In this document: positions 1 through 8,190 of the stretch, one piece after another | Layout: every line of letters begins with the position of its first letter | How positions within the stretch are numbered: position 1 is the stretch's first letter | DNA from: Candidatus Aminicenantota bacterium | GTDB taxonomy: Bacteria; Acidobacteriota; Aminicenantia; S016-38 | DNA length: 64,000 bases | Direction of reading: 5' to 3' | Assembly (NCBI GenBank): GCA_027068075.1 | Contig: JAMOUJ010000005.1 | Coordinates: 310,001-374,000, forward strand | The notes under the pieces: generated by a model | The model's database searches: none | What the model was told of the DNA's origin: nothing | What the model saw: the letters and a program-made list of their open reading frames with translations, nothing else | Program-made: the position numbers and the translations under genes

Positions 1-1
1 G

Positions 2-1084
2 AGAAACATCCTGGGGGTCATCGGAAAGGTGGGCCTTGAAATAGCAAAGGACCTTATCGCCACCAGAAGGGCCGTGAGAGAACTCATGACTGAAATAGGT
101 GGCAAGGTAATTCACCCGGTTTTCGGGCTTCCGGGAGGTATTTCCAAATCCCCGAAAAAGGATACCCTGGAAAAACTCAAAACCGTAGCCCGGAAGGCCC
201 TGGATTTTGCCAGGTTTACCCTGAAGGCTTTTCACGAAATAGTCCTTGCCAATCCCCGCTATCTGGAACTTATAACCAGCCAACCCTATTACTTAAAAAC
301 CAATTACATGGGTCTTGTGGACGAAAAAAACCGGGTATCTTTCTACGATGGGGAAGTAAGGATCGTGGGGGTAGACGGGAAGGAAATAGGCAGATTTTCA
401 GGGATAGATTACCTGAATCATATAGCCGAGCATGTGGAGCCCTGGACTTACATTAAATTTCCTTACCTCAAGAAAATCGGGTGGAAAGGATTCGTGGACG
501 GAGATGGAACCTCCATCTACAGGGTGGCTCCCCTGGCAAGACTCAATGTCTCTGATGGCATGAAAACCCCCGAAGCCCAAGAGGAATACGAAAGATTTTA
601 CGAAACCCTGGGTGAAAAACCGGTCCACCATACCCTGGCTTACCACTGGGCAAGGGTTATAGAGGTGCTTCAATCTGCCGAAAGGATGGTGGAACTCTCC
701 TCAGACCCAGAAATAGGCTCTCCGGAGATTAGAAACCTGGATCTCAAAACCCCCCGGGAGGGTGTGGGCATAGTGGAGGCCCCCAGGGGAACCCTCATCC
801 ATCATTACAAAACCGACGAAAAGGGTATCATCCAGGAGGCAAACCTGATCGTGGCCACCGTGGCCAACGGAGCCTCCATGAACATAAACATAGACAGGGT
901 AGCCCGGGCCACCATAAAGGAAGGAAAGGTGGACGAGGGCATTTTAAATCTGGTGGAGATGGCCTTCAGGGCCTACGATCCCTGCTTCGCCTGCGCCACC
1001 CATTCCCTTCCCGGAGGCTTTCCAATAAAGATAAAGGTCTTTGACAAAAGCGGCCAAAAGGTAAAGGAGTTGAGCAACCTTTGA
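2..1084 (+). CDS. [NiFe]-hydrogenase large subunit, group 3-like (5' end outside window)
   Basis: This is the catalytic subunit of a cytoplasmic-type [NiFe] hydrogenase, which oxidises or produces H2 at a Ni-Fe centre. The reading frame is open to the window edge, so the N-terminus with the first CxxC nickel ligands is missing. The C-terminal DPCFACATH (977-1003) is the second nickel-binding motif. It is followed by 26 residues that family knowledge says are removed after the His during maturation. The VGIVEAPRGTLIHHY stretch is typical of MvhA/sulfhydrogenase-like group 3 enzymes. The specific maturation protease overlaps its stop codon. The electron partner and small subunit must lie upstream, so the exact subgroup is uncertain. 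Confidence 0.93.
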   Translation, partial: RNILGVIGKVGLEIAKDLIATRRAVRELMTEIGGKVIHPVFGLPGGISKSPKKDTLEKLKTVARKALDFARFTLKAFHEIVLANPRYLELITSQPYYLKTNYMGLVDEKNRVSFYDGEVRIVGVDGKEIGRFSGIDYLNHIAEHVEPWTYIKFPYLKKIGWKGFVDGDGTSIYRVAPLARLNVSDGMKTPEAQEEYERFYETLGEKPVHHTLAYHWARVIEVLQSAERMVELSSDPEIGSPEIRNLDLKTPREGVGIVEAPRGTLIHHYKTDEKGIIQEANLIVATVANGASMNINIDRVARATIKEGKVDEGILNLVEMAFRAYDPCFACATHSLPGGFPIKIKVFDKSGQKVKELSNL

Positions 1085-1509
1085 AAAGGCTGATCCTTTG
1101 TCTCGGCAACGAAATAGCCGGCGACGACGGAGTGGGCATCTACATCGGGAAAAAACTGAAGGGCTGGGTGAAGGGCTGGGAGGTAAAAATCAGCACCAAG
1201 GCGGGCTTTTATCTCCTGGAAGACATGGAAGGATACGAGGAAGTCATCCTGGTGGACAGCCTGATAAGCAGGGGCGGGAGGGTGGGAGAAATAGTGGAGG
1301 GTGAATTTTCCACAGACCGTCCAGGCACTTCTCCCCACCTTCTTTCCCTTCCCCAGGCCCTGGCCCTGGGGAAACAACTTGGCCTTTCCCTTCCCCACAA
1401 AATCCGCTTTTTAGCCATCACCATCCCTCCCCCCTCCTTCGGAGAGGGTCTTTCCAAACAGGTCAGGGAAGCGGCGGAAAGGGCTCTCAAAAAACTATCT
1501 TCCCTGTAG
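1081..1509 (+). CDS. [NiFe]-hydrogenase maturation endopeptidase (HycI/HyaD family)
   Basis: This 142-residue protein is the size of the family that trims the C-terminal tail of the hydrogenase large subunit after nickel insertion. It has the GNE...DDGVG N-terminal motif at residues 9-19. Candidate nickel-sensing ligands are Asp16, Asp59 and His86, matching the Glu/Asp, Asp, His trio of HybD-type proteases. It starts with TTG in a TTGA overlap with the stop of the large-subunit gene. A purine-rich AAAGGAG lies about 11 nt upstream. The adjacency makes the upstream large subunit the obvious substrate. It is the last gene of the hydrogenase operon. Confidence 0.9.
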   Translation: MKRLILCLGNEIAGDDGVGIYIGKKLKGWVKGWEVKISTKAGFYLLEDMEGYEEVILVDSLISRGGRVGEIVEGEFSTDRPGTSPHLLSLPQALALGKQLGLSLPHKIRFLAITIPPPSFGEGLSKQVREAAERALKKLSSL

Positions 1510-1537
1510 TCTTCTTTCCCTGGCAAAAAACCTATAT

Positions 1538-1543
1538 TATAAT
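1538..1543 (+). promoter_or_regulatory. Probable -10 box for the deacetylase-to-ArsA operon
   Basis: TATAAT lies 28 nt before the ATG at 1572, in the short gap after the hydrogenase protease gene. AAAGGAGGG sits in the leader just before the ATG, so this promoter gives a normal Shine-Dalgarno leader. No convincing -35 is seen. Confidence 0.5.
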
Positions 1544-1571
1544 TGGATGTACTTGAAAAAAGGAGGGCGGG

Positions 1572-3503
1572 ATGAAGTGGTTAAGGCTCTTGGCCGCACT
1601 GGGACTTTCCGTGGCACTGTGGGCAGGGGTGAGATATCGGATACTTCTGGTGGAGTCCGGATACCGGGACCTGGCGGCCTTTCAGGAACACCTCTACGAA
1701 TTCCTTGAGGCTTCCGCCTTCAAGTTTGATGTCCTGGAGCCAGGAGAAGAACTTACCGAAAACTTGCTCTTAAAGGGAGAGGACCTGAACTATTCCACAG
1801 TAATAATCCTCCGCAGGTCCTCGGAACTCCGCTATTGGGAGAAGGAGGCCCTCAAAAAATCCTCGGAGAAGGGAATCTCCCTGATAAGTTTTCCCGATGT
1901 GGTGGAAGAATCCTCGTTTTACATGGAGGTTTTCGGGCTTAAATCCGTTGGTCCCTGGGAAACGGCGGACAACATCCGGGTGAAGGCCACAGGCGGTTTT
2001 ATAACCCGGGAGGCGGAAAAGGAGAAAATTAAGGAATCCAGGATAAAAAACATAAAATTAAACGGACACTGCATGGTATATGCAGCCTCGGGGGCAGGGA
2101 TTCCGGTAATTACCGGATGCAAATTCGGCAAGGCCACCAACTATTTCTTCAACCTTGACAAGGACTCCCTCCACTGGTGGTGGTCAGAATACGACAGATC
2201 CCTCAAGGATCCCAGGGTTTTGCTTCTCAGGCGAGCCATCGTAGAAAATTCAGGCTTGGGCTTCGTTTACTACGATCTCTCCCACACCGTGATCCTCCGG
2301 GTGGACGACCTGCTCATGCACAGGCACATATGGGGAGAACCCATAAAGCAGGACTGGTTTCCCCTGGTGGAACGGAGGCTTTCCAGAGACGAACTCAAGG
2401 AACTGGGGGATGTATATGAAAAATACGGGGCTCATGTAACCTTTCTGGTTGTTCCGGGCTTCGTGGATCCGGGCCCCCAGAAGGGAACCCTTCTCATCCA
2501 CGGCAGACCGCCGGCGGCAAGGGCCTGCGGCATGGTTTTTGACGCCAGGGATGTGGTTTTCCAGGTTTCCTCGGGCTGGAACGCCGGGGACACCTACAAT
2601 TATCCACCGGAATACCGGGGATTGCTTGACCTTATAAAACGGGGCATCGTGGACATCCAGGAGCACGGATACACCCACATAAATTGGCGGCGGGACCTGT
2701 GGTGTGCAGACTCCAACAGGGGCTACGAATTCATGAAGTGGGAAAGGGAATTCGTGGACCTGGTTAACAACCAGCCCGTTCCCCGGCAGGTTCAGGCCGA
2801 AATACTTTACAAGGGTTTCGCAAAATTAAAACAGTGGTTCGGACACGAACCCATAGCCCTGATCCCTCCGGGCCACGCCCACGACGAAACCACCCTGGAA
2901 GTCGCCCATGAGTTCGGGATCAAACTCTTCAGCGTGGGCTGGCTGGGGATATGGAAGGAATGGGGCTACGAAAAGAACAGACAGATTCCCTCCCTTTTTA
3001 TCAACTACCTTAACTGGGAACCTCCGGAAAGCCTCCGCTGGCACATAGCCGCCACCCCATACCTCGTCTACGGCCACGACTGGGACCTTATCCTGGGAGG
3101 AAAGGAGTGGCTGGATGAGTTTCTGGCCCGGTGGAAGAAGGATTTAAAGGTTAAACACTTCATCTCCCTGGCCCAGTTTGCCGGTTACTATTTCTCCGAA
3201 CTGGAGGGGGTTTACAACGGAAAGAATTTTTCCATACGGGTGAACATCAAAGGCACCGGGGGGCCCCACGACATACCGGAAGACCGATTCTTCTCCAACC
3301 ACGAACTCACCCTTTTCATACATCCCCCCAGGGGCTTGTGGAAAAAATACCGGGTGTTTCCGGGCATGGAAAGAGTTTACTCACCCTCCACCTCGGTGAA
3401 GAAGGTCTACATCAAGGACGGAGAAATCGTGGTAAGGCTTAAACCCTTCGGGTCCTCGTCCAAGGCCCGGGCGGATGTGTTCGTGGGCAACATAAGATGG
3501 TGA
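1572..3503 (+). CDS. Secreted NodB-like polysaccharide deacetylase-type protein
   Basis: The 643-residue protein begins with a signal peptide (MKWLRLLAALGLSVALWAG). Its central part resembles the polysaccharide deacetylase (CE4/NodB-like) fold: an RVDD motif near residue 243 supplies the two aspartates, and HGYTH near residue 363 supplies the HxxxH metal ligands. The N-terminal 220 residues look like a separate alpha/beta domain I do not recognise, and a beta-rich tail follows the catalytic part. AAAGGAGGG precedes the ATG. The gene overlaps the next one, a membrane glycosyltransferase, by 7 nt, so a role in modifying an exported glycan is plausible. The substrate is unknown. Confidence 0.7.
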   Translation: MKWLRLLAALGLSVALWAGVRYRILLVESGYRDLAAFQEHLYEFLEASAFKFDVLEPGEELTENLLLKGEDLNYSTVIILRRSSELRYWEKEALKKSSEKGISLISFPDVVEESSFYMEVFGLKSVGPWETADNIRVKATGGFITREAEKEKIKESRIKNIKLNGHCMVYAASGAGIPVITGCKFGKATNYFFNLDKDSLHWWWSEYDRSLKDPRVLLLRRAIVENSGLGFVYYDLSHTVILRVDDLLMHRHIWGEPIKQDWFPLVERRLSRDELKELGDVYEKYGAHVTFLVVPGFVDPGPQKGTLLIHGRPPAARACGMVFDARDVVFQVSSGWNAGDTYNYPPEYRGLLDLIKRGIVDIQEHGYTHINWRRDLWCADSNRGYEFMKWEREFVDLVNNQPVPRQVQAEILYKGFAKLKQWFGHEPIALIPPGHAHDETTLEVAHEFGIKLFSVGWLGIWKEWGYEKNRQIPSLFINYLNWEPPESLRWHIAATPYLVYGHDWDLILGGKEWLDEFLARWKKDLKVKHFISLAQFAGYYFSELEGVYNGKNFSIRVNIKGTGGPHDIPEDRFFSNHELTLFIHPPRGLWKKYRVFPGMERVYSPSTSVKKVYIKDGEIVVRLKPFGSSSKARADVFVGNIRW

Positions 3504-5431
3504 GAAGGGGAAAAGAGTATTCCCTTCTTCTATTTCTTCTTCTGGTCTTTTCTGTTTTTCAACTAAGAATTCTGGACGCTGACCCCCCCTACAACCTGAG
3601 CAAGGTCTCCATGGGGGAATTCGGAGACCCTGGAAGTTACGCCCTGAACGCCAGGAACAAGGTTGTCCTGGGCCACTGGGATGCCGACCGATGGAACCTC
3701 ATGTACACCAACCCCATTCCCCACCTGGTATCCTACGCGGTCTTCAAGGTATTCGGGGTTTCCTTTTTCACCCTCAATCTGGTTCCCCTGATCTTCGCCC
3801 TTCTTTCCATCTGGGTGGCCTTCCTACTCTTTCAGGAACTTCTACCTTCCCGAAAAACGGCCTTCCTCTTCACCGTGGCCCTTTCTCTTCACTACCTCTT
3901 TCTTTGTTATTCCAAAATAGCCAACCGCATAATGCCCATGGGTTTCTTCATACTGCTCTCCGTATACCTTCTGGAAAGGGCCAAAGGGAAAAAATCCGGC
4001 CTGATTTTCCTGGCGGGGATATCTCTCTTCGCCTCATTTTTGAGCAAGGGGAAAATGGCCTATCTCTTTCCCATATTTCCCCTGGCCCTTTTTCTCTACA
4101 AAAAAGACCCCCTGAAGGAAAAAATAAGGGAACTGGGATTTTTCTCACTGGGCATTTTAACGGCCTTTGTGCCCTGGTATCTTCTTCTCTACCTTCCACA
4201 CAAAGAAATCTACATCCTATTTGGCTCCCGGGCCACCTGGAGAATAATGAAGATCCACAGCCTGGCCAATGGAATTAGCAATTTTATACATCAACCCCTG
4301 GTTCTCTTCTACCCCTACATGCTCCTTCTTTCCGTCCTGGCCCTGGCAGGATTTTTAGTGGCTTCAACCCTTTTCCTCAGGGGAAACCTTCCCTTCTCCG
4401 TAGCCCTCTCCCTTCTATGGCTTCCCGCCCTTTACCTTTTCCTTTCCGCCTTCAGTCTGAGACCCATCCGTTATTATTTTGAAATAATTTATCCCATGTT
4501 CGTTCTGACCGCCTTCCTGCTACAGAAAAATTCCGGAAGGCTCTCGGGTTTCTTTCCCTTCTTCGCCAAATACTTTTTGTATCTGGAATTGTTCATTCTC
4601 GTGGTCAGGGTTTCCGGGGGTTATCGCCTTCTCTTAAAACCATCCTATTTCTTCCCATTCCTTCTTCTTCCTCTCCTGCCGGCGGCGGTTCCCTTTAATC
4701 TGAAGTTCCCACGCCCCCTGGTATACGCCCTGATTGCAGGAAACCTCCTCTGGGGTTTGAAAACATACTTCCCTTATTATTCCCACCCGAAACACAGGCT
4801 CAGGGACATTTCCAGAGACCTCAAGAAGGCCTTTCCTCCCTCGGATTTCGCGGGCCTCACCGCCCCGGTCCTTTCCATGGAAAACCGCCATATCCCCCAT
4901 GTATCCTGGCCCACCCACAAAATAAATTACGAAAGGGATTTTCCGTATAAAAAGCACATAAAATTCGTCGTTCTTCTCACATACAACGGGGAACTCAGTT
5001 ATTACCTGAACCGCTTTCCTGATTTTATGAAGGGCCTGAAAACTGTGGCCCGGTTTTACCTGTGGAAAACGGACCTATTGCTCATGGCCCCTGGAAAGGA
5101 TGGGCCTTACGCCGAGGCGGAAACCCTGAGGAGGAAGGGAGGGGAAGCCGTATACGAAGAGAAAGCCTCGGGAAACTGGACCCTCCATCTTTCGCCTGGG
5201 CTAAGAGGAAATTTCCTTGCCCTCAAAACCAGCGGAGAACACATCCTTCTGAGGACCAGGGGCGACGAAAGATGCGTTTTCGTCCGGGGGGATGGATTTC
5301 TCAAAATCCTGAAGGGGGGAAGAGAATACTCCCTTCAGAGGCTCTTAACTAAACCCCAGGGGGAAGCCGATTTTTATAAAAGGAAAAACTGCGAGTTCTG
5401 GATAGACTACATACAAGGAGGGATAAATTGA
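3497..5431 (+). CDS. GT39/ArnT-like membrane glycosyltransferase
   Basis: This 644-residue integral membrane protein has about ten or more hydrophobic segments in its first 430 residues, then a soluble C-terminal domain. The first periplasmic loop carries EFGDPGSYALNARN (Asp44), where GT39/GT83 enzymes that use polyprenyl-phosphate sugars keep their catalytic acidic residue. An inferred role is transfer of a sugar from an undecaprenyl carrier to lipid, glycan or protein on the periplasmic side. It lies between the secreted deacetylase-like gene (7-nt overlap) and cstA (TTGA overlap). The acceptor cannot be deduced. Confidence 0.7.
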   Translation: MVRRGKEYSLLLFLLLVFSVFQLRILDADPPYNLSKVSMGEFGDPGSYALNARNKVVLGHWDADRWNLMYTNPIPHLVSYAVFKVFGVSFFTLNLVPLIFALLSIWVAFLLFQELLPSRKTAFLFTVALSLHYLFLCYSKIANRIMPMGFFILLSVYLLERAKGKKSGLIFLAGISLFASFLSKGKMAYLFPIFPLALFLYKKDPLKEKIRELGFFSLGILTAFVPWYLLLYLPHKEIYILFGSRATWRIMKIHSLANGISNFIHQPLVLFYPYMLLLSVLALAGFLVASTLFLRGNLPFSVALSLLWLPALYLFLSAFSLRPIRYYFEIIYPMFVLTAFLLQKNSGRLSGFFPFFAKYFLYLELFILVVRVSGGYRLLLKPSYFFPFLLLPLLPAAVPFNLKFPRPLVYALIAGNLLWGLKTYFPYYSHPKHRLRDISRDLKKAFPPSDFAGLTAPVLSMENRHIPHVSWPTHKINYERDFPYKKHIKFVVLLTYNGELSYYLNRFPDFMKGLKTVARFYLWKTDLLLMAPGKDGPYAEAETLRRKGGEAVYEEKASGNWTLHLSPGLRGNFLALKTSGEHILLRTRGDERCVFVRGDGFLKILKGGREYSLQRLLTKPQGEADFYKRKNCEFWIDYIQGGIN

Positions 5432-7068
5432 ACGCCGCCTTGATTGCCGTGGCAGGGCTTCTTTGGTTCGCCCTGGCTTATTTTATCTACGGAAAATATC
5501 TGGATAAAAGGGTTATAAAACCAGATCCCCAGAGGTCTACCCCAGCCCACACGCTTTACGACGGGGTGGATTATGTTCCTGCCCATCCGGCGGTTCTCTT
5601 CGGACACCATTTTTCCTCCATAGCCGGGGCAGGTCCCATAGTAGGCCCAATTCTGGCCTACTCCCTCTTCGGATGGGGACCGGCCCTGCTGTGGGTTCTC
5701 CTGGGCACGGCCTTCATAGGTATGGTTCACGATTATTTCTCACTGATGACCTCTGTAAGAAATCGGGGAGTCAGCATAGCGGAAATTGCGGAAATGGTTA
5801 TCTCCAAAACCGCCAAGTGGCTTTTCTCCGTTTTCGTGTGGTTTACCCTGGTGCTGGTGGTGGCGGTCTTCTCTGTAATAACGGCAAAAACCCTGGAGGG
5901 GAAACCCCAGATAGCCATCCCCACCCTGGGCCTGATAGGGGTGGCCATCCTCTTCGGCATAGCCGTTTACCGATTGAAGATGAAGGTTCTCCCTGCCACC
6001 TTCATATCCTGGGCCCTTATTTTCGCCCTGGTATGGCTGGGCTATAAATATCCCATAAGGGCGGGGTTTAATACCTGGTTTTACATATTCCTCATCTACG
6101 CCTTCGTGGCCTCAGGACTACCCGTGTGGTTCCTTCTCCAGCCCAGGGATTATCTCAGCATGACCATCTTGTTCGCCGGACTGTTTCTGGGCTATGCCGG
6201 CCTCTTCGCCCTCCACCCCGAAATTTCAGGGCCAACCTTCTCCTCCTTCTCCTCTCCCCAGGGCCCCCTGGTGCCCATGCTTTTCATCATCATAGCCTGC
6301 GGAGCCATATCGGGTTTCCACTCCCTGGTGGGCTCTGGAACCACCGCCAAACAACTGGACAGGGAAACCCACGGAAGGCCGGTGGGAAGCGGAGCCATGA
6401 TATTTGAAGGCATCCTGGCCCTTCTGGTCCTCCTCCTCATGGCCGGCGCCCTTCACTGGGGAAAGGGAGGGGGAGGGTTTTACCTCCACACCATCCTGGA
6501 GAAGGGAGGAGGCCCCATCGTGGCCTTCGGGGCAGGATTCGGAAGGGCAGTATCTTCCCTGGGAGTTTCCCTATCCGCCGCCACCGCCTTCGGAATCCTC
6601 ATGCTCAACGCCTTCGTGCTCACCTCCCTGGACACTTCGGTCAGGTTAAGCAGATTCGTTTTCCAGGAAGCCATAGTGAGGGGGAAGGGCCCTCTCTCCA
6701 ACCGCTGGGTGGCTTCGCTAATAGGCATCCTCCTGGCCTGGGCCTTTGCCGCCTCCAACTCCTGGAAAGTGATATGGCCGGCCTTCGGGGGAGCAAACCA
6801 ACTGGTGGCCGCCCTTTCCCTCTTCACCGTGACCGCTTATCTCGCCGGGGTTAAAAGGCCCACCACATACAGCCTCATCCCCGCCGTTTTTATGTGGCTC
6901 GTGACCGAATCTGCCCTTTCCTACCTTTTACTGTTTAAATTCCTCCCCCAGGTGGGCAGAAGCACCGGAAAAACACTTCTGGCCCTCATCACCCTTGTTC
7001 TTATAGCCCTGGGGGTCCTGGTGGGATACGAAGCCCTGGTGGCCATACGAAAAAAATGGAAAAAATAA
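5428..7068 (+). CDS. cstA: Carbon starvation protein CstA-type transporter
   Basis: This 546-residue polytopic inner-membrane protein belongs to the CstA family. In enterobacteria members import peptides or pyruvate during carbon limitation. Family hallmarks include the N-terminal YGKYLDKRVI stretch, GVDYVPAHPAVLFGHHFSSIAGAGP and the SGFHSLVGSGTTAKQL segment. It is shorter than E. coli CstA (about 700 residues) and matches the shorter bacterial branch. Translation starts at TTG in a TTGA overlap with the glycosyltransferase stop. The small gene downstream overlaps its end by 13 nt, and an ArsA-like ATPase follows. Confidence 0.92.
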   Translation: MNAALIAVAGLLWFALAYFIYGKYLDKRVIKPDPQRSTPAHTLYDGVDYVPAHPAVLFGHHFSSIAGAGPIVGPILAYSLFGWGPALLWVLLGTAFIGMVHDYFSLMTSVRNRGVSIAEIAEMVISKTAKWLFSVFVWFTLVLVVAVFSVITAKTLEGKPQIAIPTLGLIGVAILFGIAVYRLKMKVLPATFISWALIFALVWLGYKYPIRAGFNTWFYIFLIYAFVASGLPVWFLLQPRDYLSMTILFAGLFLGYAGLFALHPEISGPTFSSFSSPQGPLVPMLFIIIACGAISGFHSLVGSGTTAKQLDRETHGRPVGSGAMIFEGILALLVLLLMAGALHWGKGGGGFYLHTILEKGGGPIVAFGAGFGRAVSSLGVSLSAATAFGILMLNAFVLTSLDTSVRLSRFVFQEAIVRGKGPLSNRWVASLIGILLAWAFAASNSWKVIWPAFGGANQLVAALSLFTVTAYLAGVKRPTTYSLIPAVFMWLVTESALSYLLLFKFLPQVGRSTGKTLLALITLVLIALGVLVGYEALVAIRKKWKK

Positions 7069-7325
7069 AGAAGTGGCTCCTGGGTTTCTTCAAGGGGGCC
7101 TTCGGAGACATTCTCTTTGCAAACCTGGAAAGGGAGGCCAGGGAAACTGAGGAAGTCCTTTTAACCCTGCTACTCCTCCAGTTCTCCGGACTGGACAACC
7201 CCTTCGCCTTTTACACCATGGAGTTGCTCCCCTTTATGAGGATAACGGAAAACTCCCTGAAAAGGATTGTGGCCAAGGAGGAAAGGCTGGGCTACCTTCT
7301 TTCAAGATTTGAAGGTTGGGCATGA
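7056..7325 (+). CDS. Small CstA-linked protein of unknown function
   Basis: An 89-residue protein encoded between cstA (13-nt overlap) and the ArsA-like gene (ATGA overlap). It has an amphipathic, charged N-terminus, a central hydrophobic Leu-rich stretch (VLLTLLLLQFSGL), then NPFAFYTMELLPF and a basic/acidic C-terminal helix. Its size, position and LELLPF-like segment recall the small 'cory-CC-star' proteins that I remember next to cstA and ArsA-family genes, but it does not end in Cys-Cys. That assignment rests on memory and would need a profile search. The tight overlaps argue it is real and works with its neighbours. Confidence 0.65.
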   Translation: MEKIKKWLLGFFKGAFGDILFANLEREARETEEVLLTLLLLQFSGLDNPFAFYTMELLPFMRITENSLKRIVAKEERLGYLLSRFEGWA

Positions 7326-8155
7326 GATTAATCTTCGTGGCCGGAAAGGGGGGTGTGGGGAAAACCACCGTGGCGGGGACCCTATCTCACCTGCTTTCTC
7401 AAAGGGGAATGACCGCCCTCGTCTCCACGGACCTGGCCCACTCCCTTGGGGATTTCTTCTCAAGGGAGGGGGAAAGTTTTTCCGTGGATGGAATACGGGT
7501 TTTTCAGCCCGACGCCCGGGCCAGGCTCAAGGAAAGGGTGAGGGAATGGGAGGGCAATTTCTTTCAAAACATTTCTCCCACCCTCCGGGAGGATTTCATC
7601 CCCTTTTTCCGCTTTGCGGAGAGGGACCCTTCCAATCACGATCTCATAATGCTGGAGGAGGTGAAGAGAATTTTTCTGGAGGGAAGGGAAGATTTTCTGG
7701 TGGTGGACAGCGGGGCCACCGCCCAATTCCTTAAATTCCTTTACCTGGGGGAGAAACTTCACCAGTGGTATTCTCTACTTCTGAAGTGGAGGAAAAAATA
7801 TCTTCGGTTAAGAAAGATGGTCCGGGGAAAGGAGGAAGACGAGATGCTGGAATTCCTCCACAACCGCCGGGAAGAAAACCGGAAGTTTAAGGTGGCCATG
7901 GGCGAAGCCTTCGTCCTTTGGGTTATGGAGCCCAACCTCTTCTCCGTCCGGGAAACCCTGCGGTTTATATCCGAGGCGAGAAGGCCTGATTTTCTGGTGA
8001 CGAACAAGGCAAGAGAAAATTTTGAACTACCCCTTCCCCTGAGGGAAATTCCCGGGATTACACTCCCGCTTCTTCAAGAAGAGCCCCTTTTTAAATCCAG
8101 AGCCTGGGAAAAAATAAAGGATAAACTCCGGGAAATTTTGATATGGCTGAGATAG
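7322..8155 (+). CDS. ArsA/Get3-family ATPase
   Basis: This soluble P-loop ATPase of 277 residues carries the deviant Walker A GKGGVGKTT at its N-terminus. The switch I-like TDLAHSL resembles TDPAHS of ArsA/Get3, a switch II-like VVDSGATAQFL stands where DTAPTGH is usual, and MEPNLFSVRETLRF follows. It has no CxxC zinc motif and no second ATPase half, so it is neither a classical two-domain arsenite pump ATPase nor a typical Get3. I chose the ATG at 7322, which overlaps the previous stop, over the TTG at 7316. The linkage to cstA suggests a regulatory or assembly role for that transporter; this is inference. Confidence 0.8.
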   Translation: MRLIFVAGKGGVGKTTVAGTLSHLLSQRGMTALVSTDLAHSLGDFFSREGESFSVDGIRVFQPDARARLKERVREWEGNFFQNISPTLREDFIPFFRFAERDPSNHDLIMLEEVKRIFLEGREDFLVVDSGATAQFLKFLYLGEKLHQWYSLLLKWRKKYLRLRKMVRGKEEDEMLEFLHNRREENRKFKVAMGEAFVLWVMEPNLFSVRETLRFISEARRPDFLVTNKARENFELPLPLREIPGITLPLLQEEPLFKSRAWEKIKDKLREILIWLR

Positions 8156-8166
8156 AATCTTAAAAT
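8138..8166 (+). promoter_or_regulatory. Sigma70-type promoter of the tricorn gene
   Basis: TTGATA at 8138-8143 and TAAAAT at 8161-8166 are 17 nt apart. The promoter overlaps the end of the ArsA-like gene. The predicted start site near 8173 leaves an 18-nt leader containing AAGGAGG (8179-8185) before the ATG. Confidence 0.6.
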
Positions 8167-8190
8167 TTTCTTATCCCTAAGGAGGTTATC

